In this document: positions 53,979 to 63,434 of the stretch, one piece after another
Position numbering within the stretch: position 1 is the stretch's first letter
Layout of the letters: the number at the start of each line of letters is the position of its first letter
Source: SG8-30 sp963715485
GTDB taxonomy: Bacteria > Pseudomonadota > Gammaproteobacteria > Steroidobacterales > Steroidobacteraceae
DNA: 64,000 nucleotides
Direction: 5' to 3'
Assembly (NCBI GenBank): GCA_963715485.1
Contig: OY970244.1
Location: 2,790,001 to 2,854,000, forward strand
The notes under the pieces: model-generated
Database searches by the model: none
What the model saw: only the letters and a program-made list of their open reading frames with translations
What the model was told of the DNA's origin: nothing
Program-made: the position numbers and the translations under genes

Positions 53979-54942
53979 CCTTCGTAGCTACGGCGGCATC
54001 CTCACGCAGCGCCTCGAGCAGTTCGCGCATGTCATCCGGTACCGGCACCTCGAATTCGCATGGCTTGCCGGTCGACGGGTGCGTCAACCCCAGTCGCGCG
54101 GCATGCAGGGCCTGCCGCCGAAAACCGCGCAGCGCGGCGGCAAGGCGCTCGGTGGCGCCCTTCGGGATTCCCAGGCGCCTGCCATAGGTCGCATCGCCCA
54201 CGATCGGATAGCCGGCATGCGCCAGGTGCACGCGGATCTGGTGAGTCCGGCCGGTTTCCAGCATCACACGCACGTGCGTATGAGCCCTGAAACGCTCCAG
54301 CACGCGGTAGTGGGTGACCGACTCCCTGCCGTCCTCGCGAATCGACATGCGCACGCGGTCCACCGGGTGACGGCCGATGGGCGCGTCGACGGTGCCGCCG
54401 CCCGTCATGACGCCGCTGCAAACGGCCTGGTACTCGCGATGCACCTCTCGGGCCTCGAGCATCCGGACGAGCGCGGCGTGTGCTTCGAGCGTGCGCGCGA
54501 CCACCAGCAGGCCGCTGGTGTCCTTGTCCAGCCTGTGTACGATGCCGGCCCGCGGGAGAACGGACAGTCCCGGATCGTGGGCCAGTAACGCATTCTGCAG
54601 CGTCTGGTCCGGATTGCCTGCCCCGGGGTGCACGACCAGGCCCACCGGCTTGTTGATAACCAGCAGCCATGCGTCCTCATGGACGAGGTCGAGCCCGATC
54701 GGCTGCGCAACGACCGCAACCTGGTCCTCGAGCTGGGCGTCCACCTGCACGGATTCGCCGCCTGAGAGGCGATCGCGCGGACGGAGCTGCTGCCCGTCAA
54801 CCAGCACCTTGCCTTCGTCGATCCACGCCTTCAGGCGGGTACGGGAATAGCCGGAAAAAAGGCTGGCCAGGACCTGGTCGAGGCGCTGGCCGGCCGCCTC
54901 CGGCGGGACGCGGGCTGCGAGCTTGATGTGGGTGGAACTCAT
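53962..54942 (-). CDS. rluD: 23S rRNA pseudouridine synthase RluD
   Basis: 326 residues from ATG 54942 (MSSTHIKLAARVPPEAAG), preferred over a longer upstream reading. An S4 RNA-binding domain (AGQRLDQVLASLFSGYSRTR) precedes the catalytic domain with GIVHRLDKDTSGLLVVAR (catalytic Asp in HRLDKDTSG) and ETGRTHQIRVHLAHAGYPIV. RluD makes pseudouridines 1911, 1915 and 1917 in helix 69 of 23S rRNA. The gene order bamD (divergent)-rluD-pgeF-clpB is conserved in many gammaproteobacteria. Confidence 0.94.
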   Translation of the reverse strand: MSSTHIKLAARVPPEAAGQRLDQVLASLFSGYSRTRLKAWIDEGKVLVDGQQLRPRDRLSGGESVQVDAQLEDQVAVVAQPIGLDLVHEDAWLLVINKPVGLVVHPGAGNPDQTLQNALLAHDPGLSVLPRAGIVHRLDKDTSGLLVVARTLEAHAALVRMLEAREVHREYQAVCSGVMTGGGTVDAPIGRHPVDRVRMSIREDGRESVTHYRVLERFRAHTHVRVMLETGRTHQIRVHLAHAGYPIVGDATYGRRLGIPKGATERLAAALRGFRRQALHAARLGLTHPSTGKPCEFEVPVPDDMRELLEALREDAAVATKGGRRG

Positions 54943-54986
54943 CCGGGATCCAGGGGTCTTTCGGCTATACTGCGGCGTCCGCAACC

Positions 54987-55790
54987 ATGGGGTCCAGTGC
55001 CTTGTCATTTTCCCGCTCGGGGCTGCTGCTGGCAGCACTTCTTTCCTGCGCAATGGCCCTGTCGGGCTGCAAGAGCTGGCGTGACCGCGACGTTGCGGCC
55101 GGCGAGCCCGGCCAGCTCTACGAACGGGCCAGGAACCTGCTGGGCAGCGGTGACTTCAATACCTCGATCAAGGTCTACGAGGCGCTCGACGCCCGCTATC
55201 CCTTCAGCGAAGAGGCCCGCCAGGGTCGCCTCGACATCCTCTACGCCTACTACAAGTCGGGCGAGAAGGAATCCGCGATCGATGCGGCGGACCAGTTCAT
55301 TCGCGAGAACCCGACCCACCCGCGTATCGACTACGCCTGGTACATCAAGGGACTGGTCTACTTCGAGCGGACACCCAATAAGCTGGAACGCTGGTTCCGG
55401 GCCGACCTGACCGAACGCCCGCCGCAGGATGCCCGCGCATCGTTCCAGGCATTCCAGACCCTGATCGAGCGGTACCCGAGCAGCGACTACGGGCATGACG
55501 CCCGTCGTCGCATGGTGTTCCTGCGCAACCGGCTGGCCGACTACGAAGTGCATGTCGCGGACTATTACCTGCGGCGCCGCGCCTATGTCGCCTCGCTGAA
55601 CCGCGCCAAGTTCTGTATCGAGAACTATGACGGTGCGCCGGCCGTCAAGCAGGCGCTCGACGTGATGATATCGGCCTACGAAGGGATGGGGCTTGCCGAA
55701 CTCGCCGAGCAGTCGCGCGCAGTCTACGCGCTCAATTTCCCGGACGGCAGGCTGAAGCGCGAGCCGAAGCGCTGGTACCAGTTCTGGTAG
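54987..55790 (+). CDS. bamD: Outer membrane assembly lipoprotein BamD (YfiO)
   Basis: 267 residues with a lipoprotein signal ending MALSGC (Cys28). Five TPR-like helical pairs follow; the family segments are YERARNLLGSGDFNTSIKVY, EEARQGRLDILYAYYKSGEK, HPRIDYAWYIKGLVYFERT and FQTLIERYPSSDYGHDA. BamD is an essential component of the BAM complex that inserts beta-barrel proteins. Divergent from rluD with 44 bp between the starts. Confidence 0.94.
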   Translation: MGSSALSFSRSGLLLAALLSCAMALSGCKSWRDRDVAAGEPGQLYERARNLLGSGDFNTSIKVYEALDARYPFSEEARQGRLDILYAYYKSGEKESAIDAADQFIRENPTHPRIDYAWYIKGLVYFERTPNKLERWFRADLTERPPQDARASFQAFQTLIERYPSSDYGHDARRRMVFLRNRLADYEVHVADYYLRRRAYVASLNRAKFCIENYDGAPAVKQALDVMISAYEGMGLAELAEQSRAVYALNFPDGRLKREPKRWYQFW

Positions 55791-55803
55791 GCAACAGCTG
55801 TCC

Positions 55804-57699
55804 GTGAGCAGCGATTCGACTGACCCGGACCGGAGCGCGCTCGCTGGATTCACATTCGTGCTGCTCGGGTTTGGGCTTTGGGCTCTGGCGCGCCCGTACG
55901 GGGGCCTGGTTCACGACTCCCGGCTCTATGCACTTCAGGCCCTGGGACGCCTCAGCCCGGACTCGCTGGGCCAGGATGTCTTCCTGCGGTTCGGCTCACA
56001 AGACGCCTTCACTATCTTCAGTCCTGCCTACGGGGCCGCCATTGCTGTATTCGGACTTGATGACGCGGCGCTCCTGCTAAGCCTTGCAGGGCATCTGTGG
56101 TGGTTCGGTGCCCTTGCCGCCGTGGCTACCCGAATGCTCGGTCCTGCCAGGGGCTTGGCTGCGGTCGCACTGGTTGCCGGGCTTCCGGGTTTTTATTCGG
56201 CCTGGGATGTATTTCGCTACGCGGAACCCTTCCTGACACCCCGATTGTTTGGCGAAGCCGCAGTACTGACTGGGGTCGCGCTACTAATCCGCCAGCATCG
56301 GGCCATGGCTGCTGGGTTCATGCTCCTGGGAATGGCTATCCATCCGCTCATGAGCTTCCCGGGTCTGCTGCTTTGGGCAGGCGCTGTCCTGCCGGCCAGA
56401 TTGGCATGGGCGCTGCCCTCGGCGGTGATCTCTGGAACAGTCCTGGCCTTGGCCATTGCTCTTGTCATCCCGGCCTATCCACTGATCCAGTTCGAAGCCG
56501 AATGGCTCGAACTGGTCAGGCTGAGGAGCCCATTCCTGTCGATGGCCGATTGGAACGCAGATTCCTGGAAAACCGCAGCCTTCCCGCTCGTTGCACTGTG
56601 GATGTTCCGGGATGCGTGGACCGACCAACCGTCGCGAAGAGTCCTGGGAGTAACCCTGGTAATCGGAGTCCTGGGACTCGCGGTAACCCTGCTTGGTGCA
56701 ACGCTGACCAATGTAGTGCTAATAACGCAGGGTCAGGCATGGAGATGGACGTGGATCGCCAGCGTACTGGTCGTCATTGCCGGAGTCAGGGCAGTGCCAG
56801 TGCTGGCCAGGCAGGGACCGGGTCATGCGTCTGCTCTGATGTTGCTGGCGATCTCTTGGTTACTGGCTGGATGGCCTGCTCTTGGATTCGCCTGTCTCGC
56901 GGCACTTACATTAAGGCTGGGTTCCAGACTGCGTGAGCGTAGCCGACGGCACCTGCAGTTGGTCGTCACGGCAGTGCTGTGCGCGACTATCCTGCAATGG
57001 CTCATGACCAGAGGCTGGCCGGGGGCAGATGCGTCGCAGCAAGGGGCGCTCACCGGCCTGACCGAAGCCCTGAAGGCGTTCTCGTCAGGCGGCGTCAGTA
57101 CAATTCTGATCGTCTCGGCTTGTTTCTGGGCCATCGGCCGTCCGTCATCCAGACGATTGGCGACGATCCTGGTGGCGACCTTCGCTCTGGCAGCTGGTTC
57201 ATATTCATTTGCTGGTTGGTCCAGTCAGGGCTATCTGGCGTCCGACGACCGGGTCCTTTCGGAATGGCAGATGGTGATTCCAGCCACAGCGGAAGTATTC
57301 TGGCCCGATGATCCCGGTGCTTCGTGGTTTCTTCTTGCACGCCGCGCATACGTTTCGGCGGAACAGACAGCAGGAATCCTGTTTTCCGAGCGCGCTGCGG
57401 ATGAAATTCGTCGACGTGTTGAAGAAGTTAGCCTGATCTTGCCGCCCGCCTTCGCATTTCGGGCGTCAGCGCAGGGGCTCATCTGGACCGTAACTGAGAC
57501 ATCGTTGGCCGCAACCTGTCGGCGAGCTGCGATCGACTTCATCGTCAGTCGCGAATCGCTTTCGCTACCTCAAGCCGCAAGCCCAATGTCTTATTTCAAT
57601 CCGATTAACCAGGATCGAGATGAGGTCTATCTATATCGCTGCTCAGATGCCGTGCATGACGAAGTGATTAGGAGTCGCCTACCCGATACCCGGATGTAA
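55804..57699 (+). CDS. Large polytopic membrane protein, GT-C-like, function unknown
   Basis: 631 residues, GTG start, roughly a dozen hydrophobic helices in the first 460 residues, then a soluble C-terminal domain of about 170 residues. The first extracytoplasmic loop contains YGGLVHDSRLYALQALGR, and an acidic residue in this place is common in GT-C glycosyltransferases. DVFRYAEPFLTPRLFGEA and FSPAYGAAIAVFG are the other notable stretches. No family is recognised with certainty. It begins 13 bp after bamD on the same strand, but bamD is not normally followed by such a gene, so it looks inserted. Its last 32 bp overlap the 3' end of nadE on the other strand. Confidence 0.6.
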   Translation: MSSDSTDPDRSALAGFTFVLLGFGLWALARPYGGLVHDSRLYALQALGRLSPDSLGQDVFLRFGSQDAFTIFSPAYGAAIAVFGLDDAALLLSLAGHLWWFGALAAVATRMLGPARGLAAVALVAGLPGFYSAWDVFRYAEPFLTPRLFGEAAVLTGVALLIRQHRAMAAGFMLLGMAIHPLMSFPGLLLWAGAVLPARLAWALPSAVISGTVLALAIALVIPAYPLIQFEAEWLELVRLRSPFLSMADWNADSWKTAAFPLVALWMFRDAWTDQPSRRVLGVTLVIGVLGLAVTLLGATLTNVVLITQGQAWRWTWIASVLVVIAGVRAVPVLARQGPGHASALMLLAISWLLAGWPALGFACLAALTLRLGSRLRERSRRHLQLVVTAVLCATILQWLMTRGWPGADASQQGALTGLTEALKAFSSGGVSTILIVSACFWAIGRPSSRRLATILVATFALAAGSYSFAGWSSQGYLASDDRVLSEWQMVIPATAEVFWPDDPGASWFLLARRAYVSAEQTAGILFSERAADEIRRRVEEVSLILPPAFAFRASAQGLIWTVTETSLAATCRRAAIDFIVSRESLSLPQAASPMSYFNPINQDRDEVYLYRCSDAVHDEVIRSRLPDTRM

Positions 57700-59299
57700 T
57701 CGGATAGCGCCAGTCACGGCCAAAGGCGCGCGCGCTGATGCGCACTCCCGGCGGCGCCTGGCGGCGCTTGTACTCGTTGCGCCGGACCATCTCGAGGATG
57801 CGCACGACCGTGTCACGGTCGTATCCAAGCTCGACGATCTCCTTCACGGAAAGGTCCCGTTCGATGAAAGCTTCGAGGATGGGATCCAGGATCTCGTAAG
57901 GCGGCAGCGAATCCGTGTCCTTCTGGTCGGCGCGCAATTCAGCCGAGGGGGGCCTTTCTATGATTCGGTCGGGAATCACCTGGCCTTGCCTGTTACGCCA
58001 GCGGGCAAGCCTGTAGACCAGCAGCTTGCTGCAGTCCTTGATCGGCGCGAAACCGCCGGCCATGTCGCCATACAGCGTGGCGTAGCCGACCGCCATTTCG
58101 CTCTTGTTGCCGGTCGTCAGTACGATCCGGCCGGTCTTGTTCGAAATGGCCATCAACAGGATGCCGCGACAGCGCGCCTGGATGTTCTCCTCGGTGGCAT
58201 CCTGCGGCAGGCCGCGAAATTCCGGGGCCAGCGTGTCCAGCGCCGAGTCGAACATCGGCTCGATGGGCAGCACCGAGTACTGCACGCCGAGACGACCGGC
58301 CATCGTCTCGGCGTCCTCGATCGACATCCTTGAAGTGAAGCGGGACGGCATCATCACCACTCGCACACGATCCGGTCCGATGGCATCCACTGCGATGGCC
58401 AGGACCAGCGCCGAGTCGATGCCGCCCGACAGGCCGATGACCACGCCCGGGAAGCCATGCTTGGTCACGTAGTCCCTCACGCCGGTCACGATCGCTTCGT
58501 AGACCACGTGCTCCTCTTCCCAGGCCGGCTCTACCCTGCCGTGCCAGCTTGCGGGTCGACCCTCCTCGATCTGGCACTCGACCAGCGATAGCGTCTCCGC
58601 AAATGCAGTTGATCGATGCGCCAGGCTGCCATCCGCGCTGACTGCCATCGACCGTCCGTCGAACACCAGCTCGTCCTGGCCGCCCACCTGGTTGACGTAG
58701 GCGATCGGCAGTCCGGTTTCCAGCGCACGATCCCTGAGGACGGACTCGCGTTTCGCCTGCTTGCGCTGTTCGTAGGGAGAGGCGTTGATGACCGCCGCCA
58801 GTTGCGCTTCCGCCTCGCGGGCCTGCGCCAGCGGTCCCGGCGCCCAGACGTCCTCGCAGATCAGGAGCGCGACACGCGTCCCGGCAACCTCGAAGCAGGT
58901 CGGCCCCGCACCCACGTGAAAATAGCGCTTCTCGTCGAACACCTGGTAATTGGGCAGCAACTGCTTGCGATGATTGGCCTTGACCTGGCCGTCGCGGAAC
59001 ACGATCGCCGAATTGTAGAGGGCATCGCCGTCGTACTCGGGGTAGCCAAGCGCCACGTCGATGCCGGTCAGGCTGGTGCGCAGCCACTCGAGTGAGTCGG
59101 CAATGCGGTGCCGAAAGCCGCGGTGAAACAGCAGGTCTTCCGGCGGGTAGCCGGAAAGGGCCAGCTCCGGCAGCAGCAACAGGTGCGCACCAAGCGCGCG
59201 TGCCTGGGCGGCGGTCTCGACGATGCGGGTCGCATTGCCGGCCACATCGCCGACAAAGCAGTCGACCTGGCCGAGCGCGATGCGCAAGCTGCGGCTCAT
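57668..59299 (-). CDS. nadE: NAD+ synthase, glutamine-hydrolysing
   Basis: 543 residues. The N-terminal nitrilase-type glutaminase has the Glu-Lys-Cys triad in LLLLPELALSGYPPEDLLF, ANHRKQLLPNYQVFDE and VALLICEDVWAPGP. The C-terminal ATP-pyrophosphatase domain starts at GVVIGLSGGIDSALVLAIA and includes LTTGNKSEMAVGYATLYGD and KDTDSLPPYEILD. It amidates nicotinate adenine dinucleotide using glutamine. The ending RISARAFGRDWRYPITSGYR is the common family C-terminus. Convergent overlap of 32 bp with the membrane protein gene; followed upstream by sucD on the same strand. Confidence 0.95.
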   Translation of the reverse strand: MSRSLRIALGQVDCFVGDVAGNATRIVETAAQARALGAHLLLLPELALSGYPPEDLLFHRGFRHRIADSLEWLRTSLTGIDVALGYPEYDGDALYNSAIVFRDGQVKANHRKQLLPNYQVFDEKRYFHVGAGPTCFEVAGTRVALLICEDVWAPGPLAQAREAEAQLAAVINASPYEQRKQAKRESVLRDRALETGLPIAYVNQVGGQDELVFDGRSMAVSADGSLAHRSTAFAETLSLVECQIEEGRPASWHGRVEPAWEEEHVVYEAIVTGVRDYVTKHGFPGVVIGLSGGIDSALVLAIAVDAIGPDRVRVVMMPSRFTSRMSIEDAETMAGRLGVQYSVLPIEPMFDSALDTLAPEFRGLPQDATEENIQARCRGILLMAISNKTGRIVLTTGNKSEMAVGYATLYGDMAGGFAPIKDCSKLLVYRLARWRNRQGQVIPDRIIERPPSAELRADQKDTDSLPPYEILDPILEAFIERDLSVKEIVELGYDRDTVVRILEMVRRNEYKRRQAPPGVRISARAFGRDWRYPITSGYRVGDS

Positions 59300-59353
59300 G
59301 CGCCCAAGACCGTCCGGCGCCCGTTGCGCCGGTCAGAACGGGTTCCGGTTGCC

Positions 59354-60400
59354 CTAGCGCCCGCTGCGGCGCGCACGGCCCGCGGCCTTGCGTGCGGTCT
59401 TGGCGGGTGGGCGCTTGCGCGCGACCGGCCGGGTTGCCTTGCGCTTCGATTGCACCGCCTTTTTCCTGGCAGTCGTCTTCGTGGTGGGCTTCTTCACGCC
59501 AGCCCTGGCCCGGGCCTTGCGCCGATCAAGCTTGCTGAGTTCCGCCTTCATGGCCGAACCGAGTTCCGCGGGCGAACGAACCGTCCGCACCCCGGCCGCT
59601 TCCAGCGCCTTGAACTTGTCGGCCGCGGTGCCCTTGCCACCCGCAATGACGGCACCCGCATGGCCCATGCGCTTGCCCGCCGGCGCAGTGACGCCCGCAA
59701 TGTAGGCAACGACCGGCTTGGTGACGTGATCGCGAATGAACTCCGCGGCCGCCTCTTCGTCGGCGCCGCCGATTTCGCCGACCATGATTATTCCCTCGGT
59801 CTTCGGGTCCTTCTGGAACAGCGCCAGCACGTCTATGAAGTTCATTCCCCGCACCGGATCGCCACCAATGCCGACACAGGTGCTCTGGCCGAGACCCATG
59901 TTGGTGGTCTGGAAGACCGCCTCGTAGGTCAGCGTCCCCGAGCGCGACACGATCCCGACCCGGCCCGGCTTGTGGATGAAGCCCGGCATGATGCCGACCT
60001 TGCACTCACCCGGGGTGATCACTCCAGGGCAATTCGGCCCGACCAGGCGGCAGTCGCGGCCCGCGAGTGCTGCCCTGACTTTCACCATGTCGTTGACCGG
60101 GATGCCCTCGGTGATGCAGACGATCAGCTTGATGCCGGCATCCGCCGCCTCGAGGATCGAATCGGCCGCAAACGCCGCGGGGACGTAGATCATGCTGACG
60201 TCCGCCCCGGTTGCCTTGACCGCGTCGCGCACGGTGTTGAACACGGGGCGATCGAGGTGTATCTCTCCACCGCGTCCCGGGGTCACGCCGCCGACCAGGT
60301 TGGTGCCGTAGGCGATCGCCTGCTCGCAGTGAAACGTGCCCTGCCTGCCGGTGAAGCCCTGGCAGATCACGCGACTCTTCTTGCTGACCAGAATGCTCAT
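59354..60400 (-). CDS. sucD: Succinate--CoA ligase alpha subunit with an extra basic C-terminal tail
   Basis: 348 residues. The first 290 are a normal SucD: VICQGFTGRQGTFHCEQAI, GGVTPGRGG, GPNCPGVITPGECKVGIMPG, and the phosphohistidine loop MGHAGAVIAGGKGTAADKF. SucD is normally about 290 residues, so the last 58 are additional. They are Lys/Arg/Ala/Thr-rich (KKPTTKTTARKKAVQSKRKA, then RPVARKRPPAKTARKAAGR), like histone H1 or AlgP tails. The enzyme makes succinyl-CoA/ATP in the TCA cycle and also receives succinyl-CoA from the propionate pathway. It lies 18 bp downstream of sucC. Confidence 0.92.
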   Translation of the reverse strand: MSILVSKKSRVICQGFTGRQGTFHCEQAIAYGTNLVGGVTPGRGGEIHLDRPVFNTVRDAVKATGADVSMIYVPAAFAADSILEAADAGIKLIVCITEGIPVNDMVKVRAALAGRDCRLVGPNCPGVITPGECKVGIMPGFIHKPGRVGIVSRSGTLTYEAVFQTTNMGLGQSTCVGIGGDPVRGMNFIDVLALFQKDPKTEGIIMVGEIGGADEEAAAEFIRDHVTKPVVAYIAGVTAPAGKRMGHAGAVIAGGKGTAADKFKALEAAGVRTVRSPAELGSAMKAELSKLDRRKARARAGVKKPTTKTTARKKAVQSKRKATRPVARKRPPAKTARKAAGRARRSGR

Positions 60401-60418
60401 TGTCTTGGTACCCCTGAC

Positions 60419-61588
60419 TCAGCGAGCCTTGCCGGCCAGCTTCACTACCCTGGTGGCCGCATCGGTGAGGTCCGTCGCGGTCGTGATCGCCAGGCCGCTG
60501 TCGGCCAGCAGCTTGCGCGCGACATCTGCATTGGTGCCCTCGAGCCTGACGATCACCGGGATCTTGACCCCGACATTCTGTACGGCCTGCACGATGCCCT
60601 GGGCGATGACGTCGCAGCGCACGATACCGCCAAAGATGTTGATCAGCACCGCCCTGACCTTGCGGTTCGACAGGATCAGGCGGAAAGCCTCGGTGACACG
60701 GTCAGCCGTCGCGGTGCCGCCCACGTCCAGGAAGTTGGCCGGGGAGCCACCGTGCAGCTTGATCAGGTCCATGGTTGCCATGGCGAGCCCGGCACCGTTG
60801 ACCATGCAGGCGATGTTGCCATCGAGCGAAACGTAGTTCAGGTCGTGCCGCGAGGCCTCCAGCTCCATCGCGTCTTCCTGCGACTCGTCCCGCAGGGCCT
60901 CCAGGCCCTGCTGCCGGTACAAGGCGTTCGCCTCGACGTTGATCTTCGCGTCCAGGGCAACGAGCGCGCCGTCGCCGGTGACAATCAACGGGTTGATCTC
61001 GACCAGGCTCAGGTCCTTGTCGAGGTAAAGCTGATAGAGGCCCCGCGCGATCTTCTCGAACTGCTTGACCTGTTCGCCCTTGAGACCGAGGCCGAAGGCA
61101 AGTTCGCGGCATTGGTAGCTCTGCAGCCCGGTGGCCGGGTCGACGTCAACCCGCAGGATCTTCTCCGGCTGCTTGGCCGCCACTTCCTCGATGTCCATGC
61201 CGCCCGCTTCGGAGGCAATGAAGGCGATGCGCCCCTGGTCACGGTTGAGCAGCAGGCTCAGGTACAGCTCGCGCTCGATCTTGCTGCCAGCTTCTACGTA
61301 GACGAGGCTGATGGGCAGCCCCTCCGCACCGGTCTGCTTGGTGACCAGCCTGTTGCCAAGCATCCCGGCGGCTGCCGCGCGTGCTTCTTCCGGCGACTTG
61401 CACAACTTCACCCCACCAGCCTTGCCGCGCCCCCCCGCATGCACCTGCGCCTTGACCACCCAGATACCGCCGCCAAGGCTCCGCGCCGCCGTGGCCGCCT
61501 CCGCCGGGGTCCTCGCGATCCGGCCGGCAGGAACCGGGACGCCATACTCGGAGAAGAGTTGCTTGGACTGGTATTCGTGCAGGTTCAT
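60419..61588 (-). CDS. sucC: Succinate--CoA ligase beta subunit
   Basis: 389 residues from ATG 61588 (MNLHEYQSKQLFSEYGVPVP); the longer open frame upstream is not conserved. The ATP-grasp region is WVVKAQVHAGGRGKAGGVKL and YLDKDLSLVEINPLIVTGDG, and the CoA-binding part IACMVNGAGLAMATMDLIKL with the interface GGSPANFLDVGGTA. It pairs with SucD encoded next. Nucleotide specificity (ATP or GTP) cannot be read from this. Divergent from the pilS-like gene. Confidence 0.96.
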   Translation of the reverse strand: MNLHEYQSKQLFSEYGVPVPAGRIARTPAEAATAARSLGGGIWVVKAQVHAGGRGKAGGVKLCKSPEEARAAAAGMLGNRLVTKQTGAEGLPISLVYVEAGSKIERELYLSLLLNRDQGRIAFIASEAGGMDIEEVAAKQPEKILRVDVDPATGLQSYQCRELAFGLGLKGEQVKQFEKIARGLYQLYLDKDLSLVEINPLIVTGDGALVALDAKINVEANALYRQQGLEALRDESQEDAMELEASRHDLNYVSLDGNIACMVNGAGLAMATMDLIKLHGGSPANFLDVGGTATADRVTEAFRLILSNRKVRAVLINIFGGIVRCDVIAQGIVQAVQNVGVKIPVIVRLEGTNADVARKLLADSGLAITTATDLTDAATRVVKLAGKAR

Positions 61589-61793
61589 GCGGCATTCCTG
61601 TTTCGCTGCCGGGGAAGGGGCTCCCGGCCGGCTCGTGATGATCACGAGAGGGACCGTATTGTGTAGGAAGCCCGGGCACGAGGCAAAGCGCCGCCGCATG
61701 CGAACGGGTTCTCAACCTGTGGGCCTGGGTCAGGGTCGCGGCGGCTCGCGTGGTACATTCCGCGCGGAAACCCGAGGAGCATCAGGACCCGCA

Positions 61794-63420
61794 ATGGACT
61801 CGCGCGACGCAGAACGTGTCTACGGCGACCCGAACCTCGTCTGGCGGGTACTTGGGCTGCTGAACGTTTTCCGGCTGCTGGTGCCCTCGGTACTGTCGAC
61901 CGTTGCCGCGCTCTCCCCCGCCCCCCGGTTCCTGGGATCTACCTGGCCCACGCTGTTTTCGACGACACTTGCCGGCATGTTCGTGGCGGGCGTGCTGTGC
62001 ATTGGCATGCTCAAGCGACGCTGGCCGGACCTGCGGGTTCAGGCCTATATCCACATCGGCTTCGATATCATCGCCATTGCGTCACTGATGCTGGCCAGCG
62101 GCGGAACGGACAGCGGCCTGGGCTTGCTGCTGGTGGTACCCGTCGGGGCGATCAGCCTGCTGGTCGCCAACCGCTCAGCCATCCTGATCGCGTCATTGGC
62201 CGCGCTGGCCATCCTGGGGCAGCAAACGGCACTCGTGTTGCTGGACCTGGCCGAGTCCACCGCGTTTACCCAGACAGGGCTGCTTGGCGCCGTAATCTTC
62301 ATCGTCGCGCTGGCCGCGGCGCCGCTCTCCAATCGCATTCGCGAAAGCGAGGCGCTGGTCCGGCAAAAGGATGTCGATCTCGCCAACCTGGCACAGTTGT
62401 CCCAGTACGTGGTAGAGCGTCTGCGGGAGAGCATCGTCGTGGTGGACGAACAGGACCGGATCCGGCTGATAAACGAGTCCGCGCGGCAGATCCTGAACCC
62501 AGGGAATGGCGCGGCCGGCGCGCTGCTTGGGGAGGTGTCGCCGCGGCTGCTCTACCTGCTCGAGACCTGGCGACAGAACCCGCGCACCGATGAGGAAACG
62601 GCCGGCACGCTGGTTGCCGCCGATGGTTCCCGCGAGGTCAGGCCACATTTCGCTCAACTGGGAAATCGATGGCCCTGCCCTGTCATCGTCTTCCTCGAGG
62701 ACCTTAGCGCCCAGTCGGCGCGCGTACAGCAGAACAAGCTGGCCGCCCTGGGCAGATTGTCGGCCAGCATTGCCCATGAGATCCGCAATCCTGTCGGCGC
62801 CATGAGCCACGCGGCGCAGCTGCTGAGCGAATCCGCTGGCCTGTCCGGTCCGGACCAGCGACTGGCAGAGATCATCCAGGGTAACGCGGCACGCGTCAGC
62901 GCCATCATCCAGAATGTCATGCAGCTGTCGCGGCGCGAGGAAATCCAGGCTGAACGGATGCCGCTGGCGGAATGGCTGGAGGAATTCGCGGCCGAATATC
63001 GCACGCACACGCGAGCTGCCACCCGAGCGCTTACCCGTCGAGCACCCCGCGGAGGAGATCGAAGTCCGGGTCGATCCCTCGCATCTGCACCAGATCCTGT
63101 GGAACCTGGTCGAGAATGCAACCAAGTATGGTGTGACGGAAACCGATTCCAGGATCGAGTTGCGCAGTGGTCGCCTGCCCGGCAGCGCGCGACCCTACCT
63201 GGAAGTGGCCGATCGAGGACCCGGGATCGATTCGGCCGCCGCAGAACGGATCTTCGAGCCATTCTTCACCTCGGAGTCCGGCGGCACCGGGCTCGGCCTG
63301 TTCATCTCGCGGGAGCTCGCACAAAGCAATGGCGCCCTGCTCGTATACGAGCCGCGTGCCGGGGGTGGTAGCATTTTCCGGCTGGTGTTCGCCGACCCCC
63401 AGCGCTGGGAGACCGGCTGA
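61794..63420 (+). CDS. pilS: PilS-like membrane sensor histidine kinase with a frameshift before the ATPase domain
   Basis: From ATG 61794 the protein has six transmembrane helices (about residues 15-180), a PAS domain (about 200-310, around ESIVVVDEQDRIRLINE), and the dimerisation/phospho-acceptor helix with His in SASIAHEIRNPVGAMSHA. The frame then fails near 63005-63012 and runs to 63371 without similarity. In another frame the ATPase continues with HQILWNLVENATKYG (N box), VADRGPGIDSAAAERIFEPF (G1) and TGLGLFISRELAQSNG (G2), stopping at 63420. One extra base explains it. The arrangement is that of PilS, which controls type IV pilin expression with PilR. NtrB-like kinases are an alternative. 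Confidence 0.75.
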
Positions 63421-63434
63421 TCCATGAGCCCGAC

